From Jejuia sp043557195 (GTDB taxonomy: Bacteria > Bacteroidota > Bacteroidia > Flavobacteriales > Flavobacteriaceae): a stretch of 64,000 nucleotides of DNA. Where the stretch lies: the NCBI GenBank assembly GCA_043557195.1, contig CP121314.1, positions 496,001-560,000 on the forward strand, given 5' to 3'. This document shows, in pieces, positions 44,765-54,594 of the stretch (position 1 is its first letter; each line of letters starts with the position of its first letter). The notes beneath the pieces were generated by a model. The model had not been told where the DNA came from. It did not search any database and saw only the letters and a list, made by a program, of their open reading frames with translations. A program made the translations under genes and the position numbers.

Positions 44765-45475
44765 ATGCGCGTTGTATTGTTTTTAAGTCTTTTTTTACTG
44801 TTTCTTAATTGTGAAGATAAACAATCTAAAAAAAAGAACAATTTAAAAACAAAAGACACTATTTCTGTTACAAAAAAGGTTGAAAAGCAAAAGGACACCG
44901 TTAAGGATAACACATCTGAATTCCCCGTTTTGGATAGTCCAACTGCTATGGAATTCTACTTAGAATATGATAAACATCACAAAGAAAATAAAGTTAGAAT
45001 CACTACTGATTTTGGAGACATTGACATCTTACTATTCGATGAAACGAAATTTCATCGTTGTAACTTTATTTATTTGACCAAGCGAAAGTATTTTGACGGT
45101 ACGCAATTCTTTAGAGTTATCAATAATTTTATGATACAAGGCGGTAATGGTGATGATATGACTACTGCCATTAAACGTAGAAAAATTGGAAAATACTTAC
45201 TACCTAGAGATACTAATCGTGGTTTTAAACATGATCGTGGTACTATTTCTATGCCCAGTAGCGATATAGAAAACCCACATAAATTAGCATCTCCTTATCA
45301 ATTTTTTATAGTGCAACAAAAAGGAGGAGCTCATCATCTAAATGGAGATTATACTGTTTTTGGTAAAGTATTAAGCGGAATGGACGTTGTAGATAAAATT
45401 GCTGGTGTAAAAACCGATGAATCTGATTGGCCTCTTAAAAATGTTTATATCAGAAAAGTAGAGATTCTAAATTAA
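44765..45475 (+). CDS. Cyclophilin-type peptidyl-prolyl isomerase lipoprotein
   Basis: The frame opens at 44693, but the ATG at 44765 (MRVVLFLSLFLLFLNCEDK) gives a proper lipobox with Cys16; 236 residues. After a Lys-rich linker the cyclophilin domain covers about residues 80-236: CNFIYLTKRKYFDGTQFFRV, MIQGGNGDD, and PYQFFIVQQKG… DYTVFGKVLSGMDVVDKI. It assists prolyl isomerisation of exported proteins. It is followed by the sulfatase gene 45 bp later. Confidence 0.9.
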   Translation: MRVVLFLSLFLLFLNCEDKQSKKKNNLKTKDTISVTKKVEKQKDTVKDNTSEFPVLDSPTAMEFYLEYDKHHKENKVRITTDFGDIDILLFDETKFHRCNFIYLTKRKYFDGTQFFRVINNFMIQGGNGDDMTTAIKRRKIGKYLLPRDTNRGFKHDRGTISMPSSDIENPHKLASPYQFFIVQQKGGAHHLNGDYTVFGKVLSGMDVVDKIAGVKTDESDWPLKNVYIRKVEILN

Positions 45476-45520
45476 GTTAATCTTATCTTTAGGCATTCAA
45501 CTAAACTAAAACTTATTATT

Positions 45521-47299
45521 ATGTATCGTCTTAATTGGCTTCTCCTATTATTGTGCCTTATTCTCTCTACCAATTGTAAGCAAAATAATGATATACTTTT
45601 TGCTGAAAACTCAGTTTCTAAGGCTTCGAATAAAAAGAATGTAGTTCTTATTTTAATAGATGATTTAAGTCATTTAGGAGTTTCTACTTACGGCGCAGAC
45701 CGTGTTAGCTCTAATCGTGGTTTATTTAAAAATGCCCCTGTTAGTACTCCCGAAATGGATAAACTTGCTAATGAAGGTGTACTATTTAACAATGCTCATG
45801 CTTATCCTTTATGTGAAGCTACTCGAATAGCTTTAATGTCTGGAAAACATAACTCTCGAAACTATTTAAGATGCAAATCTCAACATGCTTCCGATATCAC
45901 GTTTGGAGATGTTTTTAAGAAAAATGGCTATACAACGGGCATGTTTGGTAAGTGGAAACAAACAAGAGGCACCAAAGAAATTAACGGCAAAGACTATATT
46001 TTTGAATTTGGCTGGGACGAATTCACTTGTTTTGATGTGGTTACTGAAGGGCAACGTTTTATCAATCCTAACTTAGTAAAAAACGGTGTAGTACTTAATT
46101 ATTTTGGACGAACCGATGTAGACCCAGAAACTGGCAGGAGATGGTATGGGCCAGATATTTGTAATAGAGATGCTTTAAACTTTATTGAAAAAAATAAAGA
46201 CAAGCCTTTCTTTCTATACTATCCCATGATGCTTGTTCATGATGAACATCAACCTACACCAGACACCAAACCAAAAAGTGTTTTTGATACTTTTAAGGGT
46301 GACAGAAGTAAAGGTTACAAACCTGATGACCATAACTTTTTTCCAGATATGATAGCCTATACCGATAAGCTTATTGGTAAAGTGGTAAATAAACTGAAAG
46401 AGGAGGGAGTAATGGATAACACATTGGTAGTTATTATGGGGGATAATGGTACCAAAGAATCCTTTACACATGTTTTAAATAACGGAGACCTCTATCCTGC
46501 TAGAAAAGGTGGCACTTCAGATAATGGTACGCATGTGCCATTAATTTTTTATGGACCAAAAGACTTCCCTAAGCATGCAACTTATGACGGGTTAGTAGAC
46601 CTCGTGGATATCTACCCTACTATTATTGAAGCTGCAGATCTCGAAATCCCTAATAAAAATGATATTGATGGTATTGGTTTTTGGGACGAAGTTACCTCTG
46701 GACAGCAAAAACATCGCGACTATATTTACACATGGTATAATGCAAATAATCTTTACACTGATGATTCTGAACTATTGCGATATGCATTCAATAAAGACTT
46801 TAAATATTACGCACCTACACCAAAATTCCCAGAAGGTAGATTTTTTGATTTAAGAAGAGATAGACTGGAGCGAGAAGGTGATTATTTTGAAGAACGAAAG
46901 TGGAAATTAAGATTATACAGTGGTATTAATCTTAAAGATTTAAACAACGAGCAAAAAGCTGCATACCAACTATTAAAAGCTAAAATTGAAAAGCATGCTC
47001 ATATTCCCGTTAAAAGTTTACAGATACAAATAGCAAATAATACTTTAAAAGCTGGCGAATCTATAGAATTACATCACAAAATAACACCAGATAATGCTAC
47101 TAGAAATAATGTGATATGGCACTCTGAAAATCCAGAAATTGCCACTGTAGATAAATTTGGAGTGTTATCAACTCACAAATCTGGAGTTGCAACAATTAAG
47201 TTGTATTCTTGGGATGATGCTTATCCCTTATCGGCAAATACGCCTGTAACTTTTAAAACCGATGGCATTCAAGATGCCATTCAAATAACCGTGCAATAA
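45521..47299 (+). CDS. Sulfatase lipoprotein with C-terminal Ig-like domain
   Basis: 592 residues; lipobox Cys19 (ILSTNCK). The sulfatase fold begins with LILIDDLSHLG (metal-binding Asp pair). The formylglycine site is C98-E-A-T-R102 inside PLCEATRIALMSGKH, a CxATR variant of CxPSR. GDNGTKES marks the later metal ligands. From about residue 495 a BIG2-like Ig domain follows (SLQIQIANNTLKAGESIEL, VIWHSENPEIATVD). It probably removes sulfate from an algal polysaccharide or glycosaminoglycan. Maturation needs a formylglycine-generating or anaerobic maturase, not seen here. Confidence 0.9.
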   Translation: MYRLNWLLLLLCLILSTNCKQNNDILFAENSVSKASNKKNVVLILIDDLSHLGVSTYGADRVSSNRGLFKNAPVSTPEMDKLANEGVLFNNAHAYPLCEATRIALMSGKHNSRNYLRCKSQHASDITFGDVFKKNGYTTGMFGKWKQTRGTKEINGKDYIFEFGWDEFTCFDVVTEGQRFINPNLVKNGVVLNYFGRTDVDPETGRRWYGPDICNRDALNFIEKNKDKPFFLYYPMMLVHDEHQPTPDTKPKSVFDTFKGDRSKGYKPDDHNFFPDMIAYTDKLIGKVVNKLKEEGVMDNTLVVIMGDNGTKESFTHVLNNGDLYPARKGGTSDNGTHVPLIFYGPKDFPKHATYDGLVDLVDIYPTIIEAADLEIPNKNDIDGIGFWDEVTSGQQKHRDYIYTWYNANNLYTDDSELLRYAFNKDFKYYAPTPKFPEGRFFDLRRDRLEREGDYFEERKWKLRLYSGINLKDLNNEQKAAYQLLKAKIEKHAHIPVKSLQIQIANNTLKAGESIELHHKITPDNATRNNVIWHSENPEIATVDKFGVLSTHKSGVATIKLYSWDDAYPLSANTPVTFKTDGIQDAIQITVQ

Positions 47300-47311
47300 G
47301 AGTAAAAAGAA

Positions 47312-47914
47312 TCAGGTTTTGTAGATTGAAGGTAAAGCTATTTTAAATTTCACAGCAAGCAGCCTTACAAGGATTACAACTAATCCTGACACTACAAAAA
47401 CATAATCTGTTTTAATAGGAAATTCATTCAGAAGAAAATAAGTTAGCCCACCCAATATACAAGCGGTAGCATAAATTTCTTTTCTAAAAATTACGGGGAT
47501 TTCGTTACATAAAATATCTCGAATTACACCTCCAAAACTCGCTGTTATCGTACCTAATGCAATACATATTATGGGGTGTAACTCAGCATTTAAACCCTTT
47601 TCAATACCAACAACCGTGTACAAACCAATACCAATTGTATCGAACAAAAATAGAGATGTTCTTAAATAATTGATTTTACTCCTAAAGATAATTGCAAAAA
47701 TAGCAGAACCAAGTATCACATAAGTGTACGTCATATCGGTCATCCAACTTACAGGAGTATTTCCAATAAGTAAATCGCGCAACGTACCCCCACCAACTGC
47801 AGTTACAAAAGCGATAATCAAAACACCAAACAAGTCCATTTTTTTATTAAATGCGACTAAAACACCCGAAATGGCGAAAGCTATGGTTCCTAAAATGTCT
47901 AGTGTGTAGAACAT
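47312..47914 (-). CDS. TRIC-type trimeric intracellular cation channel family protein
   Basis: 200 residues and about seven hydrophobic helices in two repeats. Each half carries the glycine motif FVTAVGGGTLRDLL and TASFGGVIRDILCNEIP, the hallmark of UPF0126/YadS-type TRIC channels. These inner-membrane proteins conduct potassium or other cations or have amino-acid related roles. It is convergent with the sulfatase, 12 bp apart. Confidence 0.92.
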   Translation of the reverse strand: MFYTLDILGTIAFAISGVLVAFNKKMDLFGVLIIAFVTAVGGGTLRDLLIGNTPVSWMTDMTYTYVILGSAIFAIIFRSKINYLRTSLFLFDTIGIGLYTVVGIEKGLNAELHPIICIALGTITASFGGVIRDILCNEIPVIFRKEIYATACILGGLTYFLLNEFPIKTDYVFVVSGLVVILVRLLAVKFKIALPSIYKT

Positions 47915-47968
47915 TGGTTAGTTTTTAGTTTTAGATTCCTCTGGTTTACAGAATAAGTGATTCTCTGC

Positions 47969-48688
47969 TTACATGTCTTGAGTATAAAAATTATAATCTT
48001 TTAAGATTACATCAATAAATTCTATATCACTACTTTGTTTCACTTCTTTAATCCCAACCACTTCAATTAATTTGTTTCTTAATTTTATTAAAGTCGCATA
48101 ATCTTTTCCTGCTCTTGCTCGTGTAAATGTATCCTTTATAATGCGTGCATCATTATCAGATAGTTTAATCACATTAGGATAGGTTGGTTTGTAATCTGTT
48201 TTTAATTGCTCTAAAATGGTATGACTAATATTTACCTTGTCTTTCAAACTTATTACTCCTGTTCCAGCAGCCATATCACCCAAACGCTGTAGTTTTTTAC
48301 TGAAAATAATCACAAAAAAACCTATGCCAAATATCCAAACATCTACAATCCTAAAAAACCAACGCACTACATAATCTGAAAATGTAGCTTGAAATCCGTC
48401 AATCTTCACAACTCTAATTTTTAGTGCTTTTTTACCAAGTGTTTGTCCGTCTAGCAAGGTTTCTAAGGCTAATGTGTAAAACATCACTGGAAAACTTAAA
48501 ACAGTGTTTATGCCTATTTGAGACCATTCGTCCATACCTTCAAAAACACCAAACACTTTATTTAAAATTAGCAAATAGCCTATTTTAATTGCAGTATCTA
48601 TTATAAATGCAACCAAACGCTCACCAACTCCTGCTGCAGTGAACTTTATTTTTACATTTTGCGTCGTGTTAATTTGTAACTCTGACAT
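47969..48688 (-). CDS. RDD family membrane protein
   Basis: The ATG at 48688 (MSELQINTTQNVKIKFTAAG) starts the family sequence; the longer frame from 48739 is rejected because it would cross the divergent gene's start. 239 residues. The RDD domain has GVGERLVAFIIDTAIKIG and three membrane helices, with GQTLGKKALKIRVVK. A cytosolic tail of about 80 residues follows. The function of RDD proteins is not settled. It diverges from SpoIIM-DUF58 genes with 24 bp between starts, a pairing that suggests one functional unit. Confidence 0.88.
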   Translation of the reverse strand: MSELQINTTQNVKIKFTAAGVGERLVAFIIDTAIKIGYLLILNKVFGVFEGMDEWSQIGINTVLSFPVMFYTLALETLLDGQTLGKKALKIRVVKIDGFQATFSDYVVRWFFRIVDVWIFGIGFFVIIFSKKLQRLGDMAAGTGVISLKDKVNISHTILEQLKTDYKPTYPNVIKLSDNDARIIKDTFTRARAGKDYATLIKLRNKLIEVVGIKEVKQSSDIEFIDVILKDYNFYTQDM

Positions 48689-48712
48689 TTTATATTTTAA
48701 TTTATCTCGTAT

Positions 48713-49696
48713 ATGAGAGAAGTTGCATTTATTAAGCAAAATAAAGAAAAATGGCTGAGTTTTGAGAATGCTATTTTTAATAATGATTTTAAAGACCCTG
48801 ATGAACTCGCTTCAAACTATATTCATTTAATTAATGACTTAGCTTACGCACAAACCTACTACCCTAAAAGCAAGGTGATTACCTATTTAAATCAGCTTGC
48901 GGCAAAGGCATTTCAAAAGATATATAAAACCAAAAGACAGGATACCAATAGAATTATTGGATTTTGGAAAACCGAAGTGCCACTTATCTGCTACCAATTC
49001 CGAAAATTTATTTATGTAGCCTTTATCATATTTACCGTTTTCACATTAATTGGCGTTATTTCTGCAGCAAATAATGCTGAGTTTTTACGATCGGTAGTTG
49101 GTGATAATTATGTAGACCAAACTATTGCAAATATTGAAGCCGGCGATCCTCTAGCAGTTTACAAAAGCGGGAGTAATTGGGGGAGTTTTATTGGTATTAC
49201 CATCAACAACTTACGTGTTGGTATTATAGCCTTTGTTTTTGGTGTATTTCTGGGTGTTGGCACATTATACATCATGTTTAAAAACTGTATCATGCTAGGG
49301 TCTTTCCAATACTTTTTCTACGAGAAAAATGTATTCTGGGAAAGTGTTCGTGGTATTTGGATTCATGGTGCTATGGAAATTTTTGCTATTGTTATCGAGT
49401 GTGCGGCAGGTTTAATTTTGGGAGCTAGCATCCTTTTTCCTGCAACTCATTCTAGATACACCTCGTTTAAGCAAGGTGCTAAAACAGGTATTAAAATATT
49501 AATCAGCACGTTTCCTTTTACATTTTCAGCAGGCTTTTTAGAAGGTTTTATCACAAGATATTCTAACATTATGCCCAATTGGTTATCGGTTGGCATCATC
49601 TTAATCACGTTAAGTATTATAAGTTATTACTATTTAATTTACCCTTATAAAGTTCAAAAACAAATCACCCAAATCCCACTTTCTATAACTGCTTAA
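48713..49696 (+). CDS. Stage II sporulation protein M family (SpoIIM/DUF95)
   Basis: 327 residues. About 100 N-terminal cytosolic residues are followed by five or six membrane helices from residue 100. The SpoIIM pattern is INNLRVGIIAFVFGVFLGVGT, IWIHGAMEIFAIVIECAAG and SILFPATHSRY. Bacteroidota do not sporulate; here the family accompanies MoxR-DUF58 operons and likely affects envelope assembly. First gene of the six-gene operon. Confidence 0.9.
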   Translation: MREVAFIKQNKEKWLSFENAIFNNDFKDPDELASNYIHLINDLAYAQTYYPKSKVITYLNQLAAKAFQKIYKTKRQDTNRIIGFWKTEVPLICYQFRKFIYVAFIIFTVFTLIGVISAANNAEFLRSVVGDNYVDQTIANIEAGDPLAVYKSGSNWGSFIGITINNLRVGIIAFVFGVFLGVGTLYIMFKNCIMLGSFQYFFYEKNVFWESVRGIWIHGAMEIFAIVIECAAGLILGASILFPATHSRYTSFKQGAKTGIKILISTFPFTFSAGFLEGFITRYSNIMPNWLSVGIILITLSIISYYYLIYPYKVQKQITQIPLSITA

Positions 49697-50421
49697 TGAT
49701 AAAAAAGCCACTACATATACTTTTAGGTTTAATGCTTTTGATATGGAGTCATCAGTTATGTGATGCAGCAGCACCTGCTCAAGAGCCTGAGGTATATCGC
49801 GTTTTTGATTCAGACTTTAAAGAACGTTATGCAAGTGAAAATTATAATTATGAAGGCAAAAAAGTAGTCAAGAAAACCAGAATGGGTTCTGGTGAATATG
49901 AAGACTACGACAAAGATAAAGTTACACCGCGAGAACAGGATAACTCTGATGATATTTACATTAATTTCGGCCCACTTGGTTGGTTATTTGTCCTTATACT
50001 CATTGGCGCAGTAGTGTATTTGGCCTATACCTTATTAAATGAAGGCGGTGTTGGTATTTTTGGTGCGAGTAAAAACAAATCCATTCAACGTTTTGATGAT
50101 ATAAATGCTGACAATATAGAGCATGCCGATATTCATGCTTTAATAAAACAAGCCGAAAACGATAAGGATTATAGGCTCGCTATTCGCTATTATTATCTGT
50201 TAACGCTAAAAACACTAACCTTAAAAAACCATATTAAGTTTGAAGACGACAAAACCAATACTGAATATTTAAACGAACTTACGGATAAGCCTTTTGCTAA
50301 AGGTTTTTCATATGCGTCATATCTTTATAATTATATATGGTATGGAAAATTTGCTTTAGAAGAACAGCAGTATAATAAAGCAAAAGATGATTTCACAACG
50401 CTTTTAACCCAAGTAAAATAA
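49696..50421 (+). CDS. DUF4129-type membrane protein
   Basis: 241 residues, starting in a TAATG overlap with the SpoIIM stop. A signal peptide or anchor (residues 1-25) and a central helix (about 94-114, WLFVLILIGAVVYLAYTLL) are followed by a cytosolic helical domain (residues 140-241) as in DUF4129. This C-terminal domain accompanies transglutaminase-type or MoxR-linked proteins. The role is probably structural within the complex. Confidence 0.78.
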   Translation: MIKKPLHILLGLMLLIWSHQLCDAAAPAQEPEVYRVFDSDFKERYASENYNYEGKKVVKKTRMGSGEYEDYDKDKVTPREQDNSDDIYINFGPLGWLFVLILIGAVVYLAYTLLNEGGVGIFGASKNKSIQRFDDINADNIEHADIHALIKQAENDKDYRLAIRYYYLLTLKTLTLKNHIKFEDDKTNTEYLNELTDKPFAKGFSYASYLYNYIWYGKFALEEQQYNKAKDDFTTLLTQVK

Positions 50422-51627
50422 ATGAAGAAAGCGTTACCCATCATATTAGTTGTTGTTGCCATAATTCTCATAGCCGTTTTTGGTCTGGGCATTAAACGTA
50501 CCAAAACTGTAGATTGGGAAGAATCCTTTAACGAAAAAAGCAACAAACCCTATGGTTTAAGCATACTCTACAAAGAACTCCCTAAACTTTTTGAAGATAA
50601 TAAACTAAGAACGGTTTACCATCAGCCTTCAAGCTACCTAACTGCAAATTCAGAGTTTGGTTATGGCGATCATCATGCTGAAGGGAATTATATTATTATC
50701 GGGAATTCTGATTATCTCACTGATTTTTCAGTAGATAAACTCCTAGGTTTTGTAGATACTGGAAATACTTTATTTATCTCAGATTATTACTATGCGCAAA
50801 GGCTTCATGATACGTTAGGTGTTGATGTAGATTTTGAATACAATCAGAAAAATGACAGTATTACATCCTTGTCTTTTCAGAATAAAAATTTGAATAGTAC
50901 CAAAATTGATAAAAATGAAGGTGATTACTTTTTTTCAAGTTTTGACAGTATTAATCATACTATTTTAGGCTACGCCGAAACGGATAAAAAACGAGTTAAC
51001 TTTATAAAAATTCCTTTTGGAGACGGAAACATCCTGTTACATACTGAGCCAAAAGCATTTACAAACTATAACATTTTAAAAGACGACAGATACCGCTATA
51101 TAGAAAGTGCATTATCCTATTTACCTGATGCCGATGTGTATTTTGACTCTTATGCGAAACGACAAACACCTTATGGTGATGCCGAGGAAGAATCTAACCT
51201 AAGTTGGTTTTTAGAGCAATTATCCTTTAGATGGGCGTGGTACACTGCTTTAATTTTTCTATTATTATTTATGATTTTTAATGCGAAGCGCAGGCAGCGC
51301 ATTATCAGAATCATCAAACCTTTACAAAATACGTCGCTGGCATTTGTAAAAACAATTTCTAATTTATACATAGAAACTAAGGACTACAAGAACTTGATTG
51401 ACAAAAAAATAACGTACTTTTTGGAAAAAGTTCGGACTGATTTTAATATCGATACCTCAAATCTTGATGATGATTTCATTAAAAAATTAGCTGCAAAAGC
51501 TGGTAGAAAAAGTGATGATGTATCACAATTGGTTAATTATATAAAATGGTTACGTACCAAAGATGAACTTTCTGAAGAAAGTCTCATTAAATTAAATAGA
51601 TTTATAGAAGCGTTTTATTCACAATAA
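50422..51627 (+). CDS. DUF4350-type membrane protein
   Basis: 401 residues, beginning at the base after the DUF4129 stop. A single helix at residues 5-22 anchors a periplasmic part with a GATase-like Rossmann fold (NYIIIGNSDYLTDFSVDKLL, GNTLFISDYYYAQRL). A second helix lies near 268-288 and a cytosolic helical tail of ~110 residues follows. DUF4350 proteins recur in MoxR-DUF58 clusters; no catalytic residues are evident. Confidence 0.82.
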   Translation: MKKALPIILVVVAIILIAVFGLGIKRTKTVDWEESFNEKSNKPYGLSILYKELPKLFEDNKLRTVYHQPSSYLTANSEFGYGDHHAEGNYIIIGNSDYLTDFSVDKLLGFVDTGNTLFISDYYYAQRLHDTLGVDVDFEYNQKNDSITSLSFQNKNLNSTKIDKNEGDYFFSSFDSINHTILGYAETDKKRVNFIKIPFGDGNILLHTEPKAFTNYNILKDDRYRYIESALSYLPDADVYFDSYAKRQTPYGDAEEESNLSWFLEQLSFRWAWYTALIFLLLFMIFNAKRRQRIIRIIKPLQNTSLAFVKTISNLYIETKDYKNLIDKKITYFLEKVRTDFNIDTSNLDDDFIKKLAAKAGRKSDDVSQLVNYIKWLRTKDELSEESLIKLNRFIEAFYSQ

Positions 51628-51629
51628 TT

Positions 51630-52706
51630 ATGGACGAAAACAAAGAACAAGACAACCACGAGCAATTTTTACCAAAACCAGAACAAGATGTTGTATCGTC
51701 TATTGACGATAGTGCTTTAAAAGAGGACACCAAAGATTTGGAATTTAAAAATCGGTTGGATTTATCAGAATTGCAACAAAGCGTAGCACAAATTAAGGCT
51801 GAAGTTGGTAAGGTGATTGTGGGGCAAAAAGACATGGTAGATATGCTTATTGCGTCGCTTTTAGCAAAAGGGCATTCGCTAATTGAAGGTGTTCCTGGAG
51901 TTGCAAAAACGGTTACTGCAAAACTATTGGCTAAATCATTAAGTGTAGATTTTAGTCGCATACAATTTACACCAGATTTGATGCCTAGTGATATTTTAGG
52001 AACCTCCGTATTCAACCTAAAAAATTCAGAATTCGAGTTTAAAAAAGGCCCGATATTCTCGAACATGGTGTTGATTGACGAGATAAACCGTGCGCCTGCA
52101 AAAACCCAAGCAGCTTTGTTTGAAGTAATGGAGGAACAACAAATAACTATTGATGGTCACAAATATATTCTGGATGCGCCATTTATGGTTTTAGCCACCC
52201 AAAACCCTGTAGAACAAGAAGGTACATATCGTTTACCAGAGGCACAATTAGATAGATTCCTGTTTAAGATTGATGTAGATTATCCGAATTTAGAGGAAGA
52301 AATTGAAATTTTATCTAGAGAACATGAGCTGAAGGAAAGCACAAAAACAGAACAAATCACTTCGTTTTTAACAGCAAAACAAATTGCAGATTATCAGAGT
52401 TTGGTAAGCAAAGTGATTGTTGAACAACATTTGCTAAAATACATTGCTGAATTAATTGTGGCTACAAGAAGCAACCGCTTTTTGTATTTAGGTGCATCCC
52501 CAAGAGCCTCTATTTCAGTATTAAAAGCAAGTAAGGCTTTTGCTGCCATGAATGGTCGTGATTTCGTAACGCCGGAAGATATTAAACGAGCCGTGGTTCC
52601 TGTGTTGCACCATCGTGTTATCGTAACTCCTGAACGTGAAATGGAAGGTGTGACTAGTAAGCAAATTATTAATCAGATAATCGAAACAGTAGAAATTCCA
52701 CGTTAA
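51630..52706 (+). CDS. MoxR family AAA+ ATPase
   Basis: 358 residues. Walker A is EGVPGVAKTVTAK, Walker B VLIDEINRAPAKT, sensor region ATQNPVEQEGTYRLPEAQLDRF (longest identical to the family over QNPVEQEGTYRLPEAQ), and a C-terminal lid ending in VTSKQIINQI. MoxR ATPases act as chaperones for metal-cofactor or membrane complexes, often with DUF58 proteins that carry VWA-like folds. Two bases separate it from DUF4350. Confidence 0.94.
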   Translation: MDENKEQDNHEQFLPKPEQDVVSSIDDSALKEDTKDLEFKNRLDLSELQQSVAQIKAEVGKVIVGQKDMVDMLIASLLAKGHSLIEGVPGVAKTVTAKLLAKSLSVDFSRIQFTPDLMPSDILGTSVFNLKNSEFEFKKGPIFSNMVLIDEINRAPAKTQAALFEVMEEQQITIDGHKYILDAPFMVLATQNPVEQEGTYRLPEAQLDRFLFKIDVDYPNLEEEIEILSREHELKESTKTEQITSFLTAKQIADYQSLVSKVIVEQHLLKYIAELIVATRSNRFLYLGASPRASISVLKASKAFAAMNGRDFVTPEDIKRAVVPVLHHRVIVTPEREMEGVTSKQIINQIIETVEIPR

Positions 52707-52709
52707 ATT

Positions 52710-53096
52710 ATGTTTAAAAATATATTCTCTTTTGATGGTCGAATTAGAAGACTGGAATATGGTCTTACTTATTTGGCATATATAATCATCACTAACTCGC
52801 TAGAGTTATTAATAGATTCAAATTTTTCTCCTGATACAGCAATAATATTCTACTTAATAATTTTGATACCGATACTCTGGATTATGCTAGCACAAGGAGC
52901 TAAACGTTGTCATGACAGAGGTAATAGTGGTTGGTATCAAATTATTCCATTCTACGTATTTTGGATGATTTTTGCAGATGGCGAACCTGGTCCAAATGAA
53001 TATGGAGATAATCCAAAAGACATCGGTCATGATAATGAAATTGATGATATTGGCAAACCTATTGACGACGAATTGCCTAAACAATTAAACGAATAA
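52710..53096 (+). CDS. DUF805 membrane protein
   Basis: 128 residues, three or four membrane helices, with DUF805 motifs GRIRRLEYGLTYLAY, RCHDRGNSGWYQIIP and FADGEPGPNEYGDNP. It is an inner-membrane protein of unknown function. Between moxR (3 bp) and DUF58 (16 bp), it is an unusual extra member of the cluster and may be a recent insertion. Confidence 0.88.
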   Translation: MFKNIFSFDGRIRRLEYGLTYLAYIIITNSLELLIDSNFSPDTAIIFYLIILIPILWIMLAQGAKRCHDRGNSGWYQIIPFYVFWMIFADGEPGPNEYGDNPKDIGHDNEIDDIGKPIDDELPKQLNE

Positions 53097-53112
53097 AACT
53101 CTTAACAAAAAC

Positions 53113-54444
53113 TTGAAACTCTTTAAACCCTTTTACATACAGCCTCGATTTTTTTATGCTGGCATTGGTATAGTAGTGCTTTTTGCATTAAGCTATTTTA
53201 TACCAGTGCTATTTAATATCGCGCAGTTATGTATTTTGGTTTTAGTTGCCCTTTTTCTATTAGATGTTTTAATCGTATTTATTGGAAAACAAAAAATTGA
53301 AGGGAAACGTATTGTTCCTGATAAGTTTTCAAACGGTGATACAAACCAAATTGAAATAAAAATTAGAAATAATTATCCTTTTATTTCGCACATAGAAGTT
53401 ATTGATGAAATCCCTGAGCAATTTCAAATTAGAGATTTTAAAATAAAAGAAACTATCTCTCCTCGCCAAGAAAGAACTATTACTTACAATTTAACACCTA
53501 AAGAACGCGGCGAATATCATTTTGGGTTTTTAAATATTTATGCGTCTTCTGCTATAAAATTAGTTGCAAAACGCTTTATGTTTGAAAACGAAGTTATGAT
53601 ACCTACCTACCCTAGTTTTAAACAATTGAAGAAGTTTGAACTCCTAAACATCAATAAAAACGCCATGGATTATGGACTTAAGAAAGTGCGCCGATTGGGG
53701 CACACCATGGAGTTTGAGCAAATTAAAGATTATGTTTTAGGTGATGATTTACGCACCATAAACTGGAAAGCCACAGCAAAGAAAAACCAGTTGATGGTAA
53801 ATCAATTTCAAGATGAAAAGTCTCAACCTGTATATTCTATTATTGATAAAGGACGTATCATGAAAATGCCGTTTGATGGTTTAAGCTTGCTAGACTATGC
53901 TATAAATGCCACTTTGGTAATTAGCAACATCGTCTTAAAAAAACACGATAAAGCGGGCATGTTATCATTTTCTAAAAAGACAGATAACGTAGTTGTAGCA
54001 GAACGAAGAAGTGGACAAATGCAACTGATTTTAGAAGCACTCTACAACGTGAAAACCGATTTTTTTGAAAGTGATTTTGGGCGACTATATGGTAATATTA
54101 AACGCCATGTTACGCATAGAAGTTTGCTTTTGATGTATACTAATTTTGAAACTTTAGATGGTTTAAATCGTCAATTACCATATTTAAAGGCGATTGCCAA
54201 AAGTCATTTATTGGTTGTTATTTTCTTTAAGAATACTGAAATTGATAAACTTATTAGTAATAAAGCTGAAACTGTTCAGCAAGTTTACGATAAAGTAATT
54301 GCTGAAAAGTTTGATTTTGAGAAACGCCTTATAGTTAATGAACTTAAAAAGTTTGGTATTTATTCTATTTTAACTACTCCTGAAAATTTAACAGTGGATA
54401 CCATTAACAAGTATTTAGAGATTAAAGCGAGAGGATTGTTATAA
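53113..54444 (+). CDS. DUF58 domain protein
   Basis: 443 residues from a TTG start (MKLFKPFYIQPRFFYAG). Two membrane helices at about 13-58 are followed by an Ig-like beta region and then the DUF58 core (DYVLGDDLRTINWKATAKKN), which continues into a VWA-like domain with SIIDKGRIMKM. DUF58 proteins pair with MoxR ATPases. Last gene of the operon; a dispersed repeat follows. Confidence 0.9.
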   Translation: MKLFKPFYIQPRFFYAGIGIVVLFALSYFIPVLFNIAQLCILVLVALFLLDVLIVFIGKQKIEGKRIVPDKFSNGDTNQIEIKIRNNYPFISHIEVIDEIPEQFQIRDFKIKETISPRQERTITYNLTPKERGEYHFGFLNIYASSAIKLVAKRFMFENEVMIPTYPSFKQLKKFELLNINKNAMDYGLKKVRRLGHTMEFEQIKDYVLGDDLRTINWKATAKKNQLMVNQFQDEKSQPVYSIIDKGRIMKMPFDGLSLLDYAINATLVISNIVLKKHDKAGMLSFSKKTDNVVVAERRSGQMQLILEALYNVKTDFFESDFGRLYGNIKRHVTHRSLLLMYTNFETLDGLNRQLPYLKAIAKSHLLVVIFFKNTEIDKLISNKAETVQQVYDKVIAEKFDFEKRLIVNELKKFGIYSILTTPENLTVDTINKYLEIKARGLL

Positions 54445-54478
54445 TAATTGGGCAAGCACTTTGCTAGCATACTTGCGC

Positions 54479-54557
54479 GCGTTAGGGATTGCAGAGGAAA
54501 GCCCACAGCGCAGCGAGGACTTGGAACGTAAAGCCCGACCCCTTGTGGGTAACGCCC
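54479..54557 (+). repeat. Dispersed structured repeat, copy 7
   Basis: Starts GCGTTAGGGATTG and ends GGGTAACGCCC. Interior AGAGGAAAGCCCACAGCGC…GAGGACTTGGAACG is the subfamily of copy 2. It lies between DUF58 and promoter C. Confidence 0.9.
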
Positions 54558-54594
54558 AAAAAATCATTAGTAAAACTCGAATTTTTACGAAAAA

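Noticed and set aside
51602..52066. Minus-strand ORF of 154 codons inside moxR
   Set aside because: Antisense to the Walker A/B region of MoxR; no independent signal.
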